Below are positions 17,076-24,747 of a DNA stretch of 64,000 bases, in pieces. Location of the stretch: NCBI GenBank assembly GCA_000717735.1, contig JOBE01000005.1:1-64000 (forward strand). The letters run 5' to 3'. The first letter of the stretch is position 1. Every line of letters begins with the position of its first letter. Origin of the DNA: Streptomyces griseoluteus (GTDB lineage: Bacteria > Actinomycetota > Actinomycetes > Streptomycetales > Streptomycetaceae). A program made the position numbers and the translations under genes. The notes beneath the pieces were generated by a model. The model had not been told where the DNA came from. It saw nothing but the letters and a program-made list of their open reading frames with translations, and made no database searches.

Positions 17076-17666
17076 TTGGTATCGGATCGGGGGGCGTCCG
17101 CGCACCTCGGCGTCGGGGCCCGGCCCGGGACTCCGGTGGAGGATGTCCTCGCGCTGGTCGACGCGGTGCTGCGGGAGGCGGGGCTCGCGCGTGGGGACGT
17201 CCGGTCCCTCGGCACGCTCGACGCGCGGGCAGCGGAGCCGGGCCTCACGGGGGCGGCGGGGGTACTGGGCGTGCCGGTGCGGGGGTTCACGGCGGAGGAG
17301 CTCGCGGCCGTGCCCGTACCGCATCCGTCGGCGCTGTCGCTGACGGCGACGGGCACGGGATCGGTGGCGGAGGCGGCGGCGTTGCTGGCCGCGTCGGGAG
17401 CTTCGGTTCCGTCTCTTGCCGGGACGGCCGTCGGGGCGGTACTGCTCGTACCGAAGCGGAAAAACGCGCGCGTAACGTGCGCGCTCGCCGCTTACGTCCC
17501 GTTACGTCCGAACGAAGGCGCCCCAGGCGTACGGTTGTTGCACCGGACTCACGGGTACATCGCTGGCGAGTCTGGCTCACCCCCCACCATCCCCACCCCC
17601 CACACGACGGCGGCCATTGGACATGCACACGCATACCGACGCCCACGACCTGCGCCACCACGGTGA
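17076..17666 (+). CDS. CobE / CbiG C-terminal-domain-like cobalamin biosynthesis protein
   Basis: A 196-aa frame whose first ~125 residues match the CobE/CbiG-C fold: LGVGARPGTPVEDVLALVDAVLREAG, then SLGTLDARAAEPGL, FTAEELAAVPVPHPS and the ending VLLVPKRKNARVTCALA. These proteins act around C-ring contraction in corrin synthesis. The only plausible initiator is TTG 17076, which has no visible RBS and stands 6 nt from the divergent ZIP start. About 60 low-complexity residues follow the conserved end and run 44 nt into cobC. It may therefore be an expressed gene with a poor start or a decaying one. Confidence 0.6.
   Translation: MVSDRGASAHLGVGARPGTPVEDVLALVDAVLREAGLARGDVRSLGTLDARAAEPGLTGAAGVLGVPVRGFTAEELAAVPVPHPSALSLTATGTGSVAEAAALLAASGASVPSLAGTAVGAVLLVPKRKNARVTCALAAYVPLRPNEGAPGVRLLHRTHGYIAGESGSPPTIPTPHTTAAIGHAHAYRRPRPAPPR
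17466..17515. promoter_or_regulatory. Cluster of TTACGT/TAACGT motifs upstream of cobC
   Basis: Within the 3' part of the CobE-like frame, GCGCGC-gtaacgt-GCGCGC is followed by TTACGTCC-CG-TTACGTCC, a 10-bp-spaced direct repeat, about 110-150 bp upstream of cobC. The spacing suggests a protein-binding site or promoter element, but no known consensus fits. Confidence 0.3.
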
Positions 17667-18675
17667 CGCCGAGGTACGGGACGAGAAACTCATCGATCTG
17701 GCGGTCAACGTTCGGACGAACACCCCGCCGGACTGGCTGCGGGAGCGCATCGCCGACTCCCTGACGGGTCTCGCCGCGTACCCCGACGACCGGGCCGCGC
17801 GGGCGGCCGTCGCCGAGCGGCACGACCTGCCCTCGAACCGGGTGCTGCTCACGGCCGGCGCGGCGGAGGCCTTCGTGCTGATCGCGCGGGCGCTGCCGGT
17901 GCGGCGGCCGGTGGTGGTGCATCCGCAGTTCACCGAGCCGGAGGCGGCGCTGCGGGACGCCGGGCACGAGGTGGGCCGGGTGCTGCTGCGCGAGGCGGAC
18001 GGTTTCCGGCTGGATCCGGCGGCGGTCCCGGAGGACGCGGATCTGGTGGTGATCGGGAACCCCACGAACCCGACCTCCGTGCTGCACCCCGCCGAGTCGA
18101 TCACCGCGCTCGCCCGGCCGGGGCGGATCCTGGTGGTGGACGAGGCGTTCATGGACGCGGTGCCGGGCGAGCGCGAGTCGCTGGCCGGGCGGACCGACGT
18201 GCCGGGGCTCGTGGTGCTGCGCAGCCTCACCAAGACCTGGGGGCTCGCGGGGCTGCGGATCGGGTACGCGCTCGCCGAGCCGGAGACGATCGCGGCCCTG
18301 GAGCGGGCGCAGCCGCTGTGGCCGGTGTCGACGCCGGCGCTCGTCGCGGCGGAGGCGTGCATGTCGCGGGCGGCGCTCGCGGAGGCCGAGCACGCGGCGC
18401 ACCGGATCGGGGTGGAGCGGGCCCATCTGCTGGCCGGGCTCGCCGAGTTCGACGAGGTGCGGGCGGTGGAGGGGGCGGAGGGCCCCTTCGTGCTGCTGTG
18501 GATCGACGGGGCGGACGCGGTGCGGGAACGGCTGCGGTCGCTGGGCTTCGCGGCCCGGCGGGGCGACACGTTTCCCGGGCTGGACCGGAACTGGCTGCGG
18601 CTCGCGGTCCGGGACCGGGCGACGACGAACCGCTTCCTCCAGGCCCTCGACCAGGCCCTGTTGATCGGCGGCTGA
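17623..18675 (+). CDS. cobC: CobC-like PLP-dependent aminotransferase of cobalamin synthesis
   Basis: A 350-aa fold-type I aminotransferase of the histidinol-phosphate aminotransferase group. Visible are DLAVNVRTNTPPDWLRERIADSL, NPTNPTSVL, VVDEAFMDAVPGE and the PLP lysine in SLTKTWGLAGLRIGYAL. This form, found with actinobacterial cob genes, is annotated CobC and probably provides threonine phosphate or aminopropanol phosphate for the nucleotide loop. ATG 17623 is weakly supported by an RBS. Its stop is followed by a strong shared terminator. Confidence 0.85.
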   Translation: MHTHTDAHDLRHHGDAEVRDEKLIDLAVNVRTNTPPDWLRERIADSLTGLAAYPDDRAARAAVAERHDLPSNRVLLTAGAAEAFVLIARALPVRRPVVVHPQFTEPEAALRDAGHEVGRVLLREADGFRLDPAAVPEDADLVVIGNPTNPTSVLHPAESITALARPGRILVVDEAFMDAVPGERESLAGRTDVPGLVVLRSLTKTWGLAGLRIGYALAEPETIAALERAQPLWPVSTPALVAAEACMSRAALAEAEHAAHRIGVERAHLLAGLAEFDEVRAVEGAEGPFVLLWIDGADAVRERLRSLGFAARRGDTFPGLDRNWLRLAVRDRATTNRFLQALDQALLIGG

Positions 18676-18691
18676 GCTCAGGAACGCGCGC

Positions 18692-18736
18692 GGGTCCGGG
18701 GAGGGCGACGTCGTCACCGTCGCCCTCCCCGGACCC
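18692..18736. terminator. Strong bidirectional terminator between cobC and the LAETG protein gene
   Basis: A perfect 18-bp stem: GGGTCCGGGGAGGGCGAC, a 9-nt loop, and the complement GTCGCCCTCCCCGGACCC. It lies between two convergent stops. Confidence 0.9.
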
Positions 18737-18797
18737 GTGGTTCCCCTTGACCACTCCCCCGGCGCCCGCCCCCCCTCGGGCCGCCCCCCTCGGGCCG

Positions 18798-19796
18798 TCA
18801 GCCTCGGGAGCGGGCGCGCGAGCGGGTCAGCGCGAGGGCGCCGCCGCCGGCCACGACGAGGGCGAGTGCTCCGGCCGCGATGTACGGGGTGGTGGAGCTG
18901 CCGCCGGTCTCGGCGAGGTTCTCGGTGGGGGTGGTGCCGCCGTTGTTGGTCTTGATGCCGCCGGCGTCGCTCGGCTTGGCCGTGGGCTGCTGCGTGGGCT
19001 GCCCGGAGGGCCGCTCGCTGGGCTTCTGGGTGGGCCGCTCGGTCGGCTTCTCGGTGGGCTTCTCGGTCGGGGCCGTGCCCTTGGGCGTCTCGCAGGTCGC
19101 CTCGGCGAGCGTCACGGTGCCGTTGACCTGGGCCACGCCGAGCTTCAGCGGATCGACCTCCACCTTGAGTTCGAGGGCCGTCGCGGCGGCCGTGCGGGAG
19201 GTCGTCGAGGTACGGGAGAGGTCGAGGGTGACCTGGCCGACGCCGGGCACGGTGACCTGGGTCCTGCCGCCCGCGGAGAGGGTGGTCTTCTTGCCGAAGA
19301 CCGTCACGTGACCGAGGACGTTGGACTCGGCTACGGGCTTCTTCCCCACCTCGCACAGGGCCTTCGAGGTGACTTTCTCGACCTCGATGAGGGAGAGCAG
19401 CGGGATGCCGGGGACGTGCACCCGCGCCTTGACCAGGTTGACGTGCCCCTCGGCCTTCTTCTCGTCCACGGTGGCCTCGGAGGTGGCGACGTCGGCGGCG
19501 AGGATGTCGATCGGCTTCCCGCCCTCGGCCCCCTGCACCTTCACGGAGAGCGCGGTCTCGCTCTCGGTCTCCGGCGCCTCGACCTCGTTGAGGCTGACCC
19601 GCAGCGGCACGTCGACCGTCTTGTCGAGCAGGGAGACGTCGAGGCCGGTCCTCAGGACGACGGCGGTGGCGTGCCCTTCGCCGCCCGTGGCCTGCGCCGC
19701 CGGCGCCGCGAGGAGCACCGGGCCGACGGTCAGGGCGGCGACGGTCGCGGCGGCGGCGGTACGGCGTACGGGCATGCGGAAGGTGTTGCTGTTCAC
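18798..19796 (-). CDS. SCO1860-family LAETG-anchored cell-wall protein
   Basis: A 332-aa secreted protein. The Sec signal (MNSNTFRMPVRRTAAAAT...AAPAAQA) ends near residue 36. The globular region with two Cys (KALCEVG and EATCETP) is followed by a wall-spanning Pro/Lys/Thr tract of PTEKPTERPTQKPSERP type. The C-terminal sorting signal is NLAETGG, a hydrophobic helix (PYIAAGALALVVAGGGALAL) and a basic tail. LAxTG is the class E sortase signal used by Streptomyces SrtE, which links such proteins to peptidoglycan. The family name is from memory and its function is unknown. GTG 19796 is preceded by GGGGG. Confidence 0.88.
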   Translation of the reverse strand: MNSNTFRMPVRRTAAAATVAALTVGPVLLAAPAAQATGGEGHATAVVLRTGLDVSLLDKTVDVPLRVSLNEVEAPETESETALSVKVQGAEGGKPIDILAADVATSEATVDEKKAEGHVNLVKARVHVPGIPLLSLIEVEKVTSKALCEVGKKPVAESNVLGHVTVFGKKTTLSAGGRTQVTVPGVGQVTLDLSRTSTTSRTAAATALELKVEVDPLKLGVAQVNGTVTLAEATCETPKGTAPTEKPTEKPTERPTQKPSERPSGQPTQQPTAKPSDAGGIKTNNGGTTPTENLAETGGSSTTPYIAAGALALVVAGGGALALTRSRARSRG

Positions 19797-19903
19797 GGTG
19801 GTGGAACCCCCACAAGAGACATGGCGTCGCCGGCCGCTCACCACGGGGACGGTGGGTCGGCGCGGCCTCGGCGACTTGAGACACCGGAATCTTTACGCAC
19901 GGA

Positions 19904-19938
19904 GAGTGAACCGGCAGTCGCCTGCCGTGAGTTCACTC
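19904..19938. promoter_or_regulatory. Long hairpin in the leader of the LAETG protein gene
   Basis: GAGTGAAC-CGGCAG, loop TCGC, then CTGCCG-(tga)-GTTCACTC: 14 paired bases with one 3-nt bulge. It lies about 110 bp upstream of the LAETG gene start and 157 bp beyond the stop of the siderophore-interacting protein gene. It could be a terminator of the latter or a leader structure or operator. Confidence 0.5.
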
Positions 19939-20094
19939 CAAAGGGGGGTTTCCGTGTTCATATTCGATTTTTTTCGACACAACCGTTCCCGGGTGTCCCG
20001 CGTCTCTCGCACGTGCGGGCGGGAGAGGCGCCGCACGAGAGAGGTGAGAACGACCCGCACGTCACCGAAGTAACGGATCGTCAACGCGACGCGT

Positions 20095-20814
20095 TCAGCT
20101 CGGGCGCCAGTACCCGAGGGCGTGGACGCGCTCCTTGGGGAGCGCCAGCTCCTTGCGCGCGTACGTGGCGAGGGTGCGGGTGGTCGCGGTGTCGCAGGCG
20201 ATCCAGACGTACGGGTCGGCGTCGGCGAGCGCGGGCAGCTCGGCCTTCACCCGGGCGACGAGATCGGCGCCGTCGCGCTCGCGCGGCACCCGGCGCAGTT
20301 CGTGGCGCTCGGGGTCGAGCCGGAACGGCAGTTTCTCGTCGGAGGCGTGCTGGGTCTCGAACCAGACGGTGGCCGGGACGCCGGGGAGCGCGTCGAGCAG
20401 GGAGTTGATCGCGGGCAGGGAGGCCGGGTCGCCGACCACGAGCAGCCGTCCGGGAACCGGGTCGGGGGCCTCGAAACCGGTGCCCTGGAGGGTCGCGTCC
20501 ACGGTGTCGCCGGGGGCGCAGGTGCGGGCCCAGCGGCTGGCGACGCCGTCGTGGAGGGCGAACTCCAGACTGAAGGTGCCGGCCTCCGCGTCCGGGTCGA
20601 CCAGGGTGTAGGCGCGCTGGTGGGGCTTGCCCGCGCCGGCGAACCAGATCCGTACCCACATCGTCGGGTGCACTCCGGCGGCGGCGAGCAGGCCGCCGTC
20701 CGTGAAGTGCACCCGGCGGTAGTCCTCCGTGACCTGCTCGGCGCCGGTCACGGTGAACGTGAAGTCCTTACCGCGCATCAGCTTGAGAACGGCACCCTGC
20801 CAACCGTGACCCAC
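20095..20814 (-). CDS. Siderophore-interacting protein (FAD-dependent ferric-siderophore reductase)
   Basis: A 239-aa SIP/ViuB-family flavoprotein that reduces ferric siderophores in the cytoplasm. It has the FAD domain RAYTLVDPDAEAGTFSLEFALHDGVASRWA with RxYTxR-type and GxxSxWA-type motifs. The NAD(P)H-side domain follows (RLLVVGDPASLPAINSLLDALPG, ACDTATTRTLATYARKELALPKERVHALGYWRPS). GTG 20814 has GGGGAGGGG upstream; ATG at 20775 is an alternative. A divergent iron box lies 34 bp upstream, so expression should rise on iron limitation. Confidence 0.9.
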   Translation of the reverse strand: MGHGWQGAVLKLMRGKDFTFTVTGAEQVTEDYRRVHFTDGGLLAAAGVHPTMWVRIWFAGAGKPHQRAYTLVDPDAEAGTFSLEFALHDGVASRWARTCAPGDTVDATLQGTGFEAPDPVPGRLLVVGDPASLPAINSLLDALPGVPATVWFETQHASDEKLPFRLDPERHELRRVPRERDGADLVARVKAELPALADADPYVWIACDTATTRTLATYARKELALPKERVHALGYWRPS

Positions 20815-20847
20815 CGCGATCCCCTCCCCTGAACTCCTGTAGATTAT

Positions 20848-20866
20848 TTAGGTCAGCCTAACCTAA
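20848..20866. promoter_or_regulatory. Iron box (DmdR/IdeR operator)
   Basis: TTAGGTCAGCCTAACCTAA is a 19-bp dyad that fits the DmdR1/IdeR/DtxR operator TTAGGTTAGSCTAACCTAA with one mismatch in the left arm. It lies between the divergent siderophore-interacting gene and the Ntn acylase gene and should give iron-dependent repression of both. Confidence 0.88.
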
Positions 20867-20882
20867 GAAATCCGCAGCGGAC

Positions 20883-23015
20883 ATGGACGGGAACGGGGTC
20901 TCCGTGAGCATCGAGGTCTACCGGGACGCCTGGGGCGTCCCCCATCTGCGCGCCGCGGACCCGGACGAACTGGCCTTCGCCCAGGGCCGGGTCACCGCCG
21001 GCGACCGGGCCTGGCAGCTGGAGGTCGAGCGGCACCGGGCCCAGGGCACCACGGCCGCCTTCCTCGGCGCCGCCGAACTCGGCTGGGACACCTTCGCCCG
21101 CCGGTCCCGGCTCGCCGACACCGCGCGCCGCTGCTTCGAGCGCCTTGAGCGCGACGACGCGCCGACGGCCGCCTGGGTACGCGCGTACGTGGACGGCGTC
21201 AACGACGGCCTGGCGGAAGGTGCCCTGCGCGCCCCCGAGTTCGCGGAGACCGGTCTCGCGCCCGGGCGCTGGGAGCCGTGGACGCCGCTCGCGGTCTGGC
21301 TCTCGACCCACATCCTGTTCGCGGGCTTCCCCACCAAGCTGTGGCGCGAGGAGGTCGCCCGCCGGCTCGGCGAGGAGTGGACGGAGCTCTTCGCGACCGA
21401 CGGGCCCGGCACCGCGGGCTCCAACGGCTGGCTGGTCGCGGGCGAGCGGACCGCGAGCGGGGCGGCCCTGGTGGCCGGCGACCCGCACCGGTTCATCGAG
21501 GCGCCCGGCGTCTACCAGCAGATCCGGCTCGCCTGCCCCGCGTACGACGTCGTGGGCATCGCCGTGCCGGGCATCCCGGGACTCGGTCACTTCGGCCACA
21601 CCGGTCCGGTGGCCTGGGCCATCACCAACGCGATGGCGGACTACCAGGACCTGTACCGGGAGCGGCTGCGACGGCTCCCGGACGGCGGGGTGGAGGCGTA
21701 CGGCCCCGAGGGGTGGCGCCCCGCGGCGGCGCACACCGAGACGATCGAGGTGGCGGGCGGCGAACCGGTCGTCGTCGAGGTGATCGAGACGGACCGGGGT
21801 CCGGTGATCATCGGCGTCGACGACGAGCCCGGCTCCGCCGCCGCCCGGGAGGCCGTCAGCCTGCGCTACCCGCCCCGGGTCACCGGACAGCTCGGCTTCG
21901 GGGTGCTGCCCGCGCTGCTGCGCGCCCGGACCGTCGCCGACGTGGACGTGGCCCTCGACGGCTGGATCGAGCCCGTGAACGTCGTCCTGGCCGCCGACAC
22001 CGAGGGCGGTCTGCTGCACCGGGTCGCCGGACACGTACCCGTACGGGACGAGGCCAACTCGCTGCGGATCGTGCCCGCCTGGGACCCGGCGCACGACTGG
22101 GCGGCAGAGCCCGCACCGCTGCCCCGCGCCGAGGTGAGCGGCCATGCCGTGATGGCCAACGCCCGGGGCCTGGCCGCGCCCCTGGGCATCGAGTTCGCAC
22201 CGCCGCACCGGGCGGCCCGGATCGACGCGCTGCTCGGCGCCTCGGCGGAATGGACCCCGGAGACGACGACCGCCGTCCACCGGGACACCGACAACCCCTC
22301 GGCGGCCCGTCTCCTCGCGGCGGTGGCGCGGGCGGGCGAGCACCTCTCCCCCGCCGCCTCCCTCGCCGCCCCGGCCCTCTCCCCCGCCGCCTCCGCCGTG
22401 CGGGACCGGCTGCTCGCCTGGGACCGGCGGATGGACGCGGAGAGCACCGACGCCGGTCTCTACGCCGCCGTGCGCGCGGCCGTGGTCCGCCGGCTCGCCG
22501 CCCACGAGGCCTTCGAGGCGCTGCGCGAACCCGCCCCGTACCCCGAGGTCTTCCGGCCCTGGCTCGCCCTCGGGCCGCGCGTCGCCTACGCCCTGGAGAC
22601 CCTCCTCGTGGCCGGGCCCGTGCCCGCGGCGGACGTCGACCGGATCGTCCGGGAGGCGCTCGAGGAGGTCGGCGCCGGCGAGCCGCCGCCCGCCTGGGGC
22701 GTGACGCACCGGCTCGCGCCCTGGCAGGCCCTGCCCGACGCCGACGACGCCCAGTGGCCGGGGCTCGGCGGCGACCACGACTGCGTGCTCTCCACGTCCA
22801 GCGTGCCCGGCTGGACCGACCGCAGCGCCCGCGCCTCCGCCGCCCGCTACGTCTGGGACCTCGCCGACCGCGAACGCAGCGGGTGGGTCGTGCCGTTCGG
22901 CGCGTCCGGCGTTCCCGGCGACCCGCACCACCGCGACCAACTCCCCCTGTGGCTGAGGGGCGAGCTCGCCCCCGTCACCACCGACTGGCAGTACCTCACC
23001 AAGGAGCAGGGATGA
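20883..23015 (+). CDS. Penicillin-acylase-family Ntn hydrolase under an iron box
   Basis: A 710-aa protein. The N-terminal alpha part begins VSIEVYRDAWGVPHLRAADPDELAFAQG, typical of this family. The autoprocessing junction is TAGSNGWLVAG, giving Ser180 as the probable N-terminal nucleophile of the beta chain, followed by GDPHRFIEAPGVYQQIRL and GIPGLGHFGHTGPVAWAITNAMAD. There is no signal peptide, unlike the periplasmic PvdQ and penicillin acylases, so it probably works in the cytosol. The family removes acyl chains from amides. The iron box and the coupled acetyltransferase suggest hydroxamate-siderophore maturation or breakdown (inference). GTG 20901 is an alternative start with a better RBS. 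Confidence 0.82.
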   Translation: MDGNGVSVSIEVYRDAWGVPHLRAADPDELAFAQGRVTAGDRAWQLEVERHRAQGTTAAFLGAAELGWDTFARRSRLADTARRCFERLERDDAPTAAWVRAYVDGVNDGLAEGALRAPEFAETGLAPGRWEPWTPLAVWLSTHILFAGFPTKLWREEVARRLGEEWTELFATDGPGTAGSNGWLVAGERTASGAALVAGDPHRFIEAPGVYQQIRLACPAYDVVGIAVPGIPGLGHFGHTGPVAWAITNAMADYQDLYRERLRRLPDGGVEAYGPEGWRPAAAHTETIEVAGGEPVVVEVIETDRGPVIIGVDDEPGSAAAREAVSLRYPPRVTGQLGFGVLPALLRARTVADVDVALDGWIEPVNVVLAADTEGGLLHRVAGHVPVRDEANSLRIVPAWDPAHDWAAEPAPLPRAEVSGHAVMANARGLAAPLGIEFAPPHRAARIDALLGASAEWTPETTTAVHRDTDNPSAARLLAAVARAGEHLSPAASLAAPALSPAASAVRDRLLAWDRRMDAESTDAGLYAAVRAAVVRRLAAHEAFEALREPAPYPEVFRPWLALGPRVAYALETLLVAGPVPAADVDRIVREALEEVGAGEPPPAWGVTHRLAPWQALPDADDAQWPGLGGDHDCVLSTSSVPGWTDRSARASAARYVWDLADRERSGWVVPFGASGVPGDPHHRDQLPLWLRGELAPVTTDWQYLTKEQG

Positions 23016-23572
23016 CCACCGCCGTGTACGTCCAGAACGTCGAGGGCTTCGGCACCGTCACGGTCCGGCCCGTCGAGCCCGAGCGCGACGCCCCGCTCCT
23101 GCACGGCTGGGTCAACGAGGAGCGGGCCCGCTTCTGGGGCATGGCCGGGACCACCGTCGAGCAGGTCCGGGACATCTACGCGCACCTCGACTCGCTCACC
23201 ACCCACCACGGCTTCCTCGTCAGCCTGGACGACGAGCCGGTCGCCCTCTTCCAGACGTACGACCCCGCGGCCGACCGCGTCAGCGAGTGCTACGAGGCGC
23301 TGCCGGGGGACATCGGGGTGCATTTCCTCATCGCCTCGGGCGCGGCCCCGCAGCCCGGCTGGACGGGCCGGCTGCTCACCGCGCTCACCGCCTTCTCGCT
23401 GCGGGACCACACCCGGATCGTGGTCGACCCGGACGCCGCCAACGAGAAGGCCATCGCCCGGATGGTGCGGGCCGGCTTCGAGCTGGGCCCCGAGGTCGTG
23501 CTGCCCGAGGTGGACCTGCCGGAGGTCTTCATCCCGGAGAAGAAGGCCCGGCTGGCGTTCCTGACCCGCTGA
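23012..23572 (+). CDS. GNAT acyltransferase of the siderophore (IucB/MbtK-like) type
   Basis: A 186-aa protein starting MTTAVYVQNVEGFGTVTVRPVEPERDAPLLHGWVNEERARFWGM, the N-terminal form of lysine/hydroxylysine N-acyltransferases such as IucB, RhbD and MbtK. EPVALFQTYDP, ALPGDIGVHFLIA and RIVVDPDAANEKAIARMVRAGFE are the cofactor-binding and conserved C-terminal segments. Family members acetylate or acylate N-hydroxylated amines in siderophores. It overlaps the Ntn acylase stop (ATGA), with AAGGAGCAGG as RBS, so the pair is translationally coupled and iron-controlled. Confidence 0.85.
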   Translation: MTTAVYVQNVEGFGTVTVRPVEPERDAPLLHGWVNEERARFWGMAGTTVEQVRDIYAHLDSLTTHHGFLVSLDDEPVALFQTYDPAADRVSECYEALPGDIGVHFLIASGAAPQPGWTGRLLTALTAFSLRDHTRIVVDPDAANEKAIARMVRAGFELGPEVVLPEVDLPEVFIPEKKARLAFLTR

Positions 23573-23589
23573 TCCCTCGGGGGGATCAG
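23569..23589. terminator. Terminator overlapping two convergent stop codons
   Basis: CTGATCCC, 5-nt loop, GGGATCAG. The stem contains the stop codons of both the GNAT gene and the convergent amidohydrolase gene. Confidence 0.65.
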
Positions 23590-24671
23590 CCCGTCACCCG
23601 GCCGTTGACGACGACCCGCCGCGGCGCCGCGAGGACGCGGACGTCCGCGCGCGGGTCCTCGCCGTAGACGACGAGGTCGGCGGGGGCGCCCTCCTCCAGG
23701 GAGGGGCGGCCCAGCCAGGACCTGGCCCCCCAGGCGGTGGCGGAGAGCGCGTCGAGCGGCGGGATGCCGGCCTTCGTCAGCTCCTCGACCTCCTCGGCGA
23801 CCAGGCCGTGGGCGAGGGAGCCGCCCGCGTCCGTACCCACGAAGACGGGGATGCCCGCGTCGAAGGCGGCGCGCACGGTGTCGTACCGGCGCTCGTGCAG
23901 TCGGCGCATATGGGCCGACCAGCGGGGGAACTTCTCCTGGCCGCCGTCGGCGAGGTGCGGGAAGGTCGCGATGTTGACCAGGGTCGGCACGATCGCGACG
24001 CCTCGCTCGGCGAAGAGCGGAATGGTGTCCTCCGTGAGGCCGGTGGCGTGCTCGACGCAGTCGATCCCGGCCTCGACCAGGTCGCGGAGCGAGTCCTCCG
24101 CGAAGCAGTGCGCGGTGACGCGGGCGCCGAGCCGGTGCGCCTCCGCGATGGCCGCCTCGACCTCGGCGCGCGGCCAGCAGGCGGTGAGGTCGCCCGCCTC
24201 GCGGTCGATCCAGTCGCCGACGAGCTTGACCCAGCCGTCGCCGCGCCGGGCCTCGCGGCCGACGTACGCCACGAGGTCGGCGGGCTCGATCTCGTGGGCG
24301 TAGTTGCGGATGTAGCGGCGGGTGCGGGCGATGTGCCGCCCCGCGCGGATGATCTTCGGCAGGTCCTCGCGGTCGTCGATCCAGCGGGTGTCGGAGGGGG
24401 ATCCGGCGTCACGGATGAGCAGGGTGCCCGCGTCCCGGTCGGTGAGGGCCTGCTTCTCGCTGGTGGCCTCGTCGACGGGGCCGTGCCGGTCGAGGCCGAC
24501 GTGGCAGTGGGCGTCGACGAGTCCCGGCAGCACCCAGCCCTCGACGGTGACCGCCTCCGCGGCGGGCCGGTCGAAGGTGATCCGCCCGTCGACGCACCAC
24601 AGTTCGTCCCGTACGTCCTCGGGGCCGACGAGCACCCGCCCCTTCACGTGCAGCACCGTGTGATCGCTCAT
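23586..24671 (-). CDS. Amidohydrolase-superfamily enzyme (imidazolonepropionase-like)
   Basis: A 361-aa metal-dependent hydrolase. The HxH metal pair lies in GLVDAHCHVGLDRHG (about residues 53-57), with later ligands in TAHCFAEDSLRDLVEAGIDCVEHATGL and Asp in FVGTDAGGSLAHGLVAEEVEEL. The composite beta-sandwich closes with GAPADLVVYGEDPRADVRVL. It belongs to the imidazolonepropionase/prolidase-like branch; the substrate is unknown. ATG 24671 is close to the 3' end of the FG-GAP gene (76 bp). Confidence 0.85.
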   Translation of the reverse strand: MSDHTVLHVKGRVLVGPEDVRDELWCVDGRITFDRPAAEAVTVEGWVLPGLVDAHCHVGLDRHGPVDEATSEKQALTDRDAGTLLIRDAGSPSDTRWIDDREDLPKIIRAGRHIARTRRYIRNYAHEIEPADLVAYVGREARRGDGWVKLVGDWIDREAGDLTACWPRAEVEAAIAEAHRLGARVTAHCFAEDSLRDLVEAGIDCVEHATGLTEDTIPLFAERGVAIVPTLVNIATFPHLADGGQEKFPRWSAHMRRLHERRYDTVRAAFDAGIPVFVGTDAGGSLAHGLVAEEVEELTKAGIPPLDALSATAWGARSWLGRPSLEEGAPADLVVYGEDPRADVRVLAAPRRVVVNGRVTG

Positions 24672-24747
24672 GCCTGCACTGTACGAGGGCGGGTGCCGGG
24701 ACGGGGACCCCGGGCGGGGACCACGTCCGGTCCCTGGCCGGCGGGGG

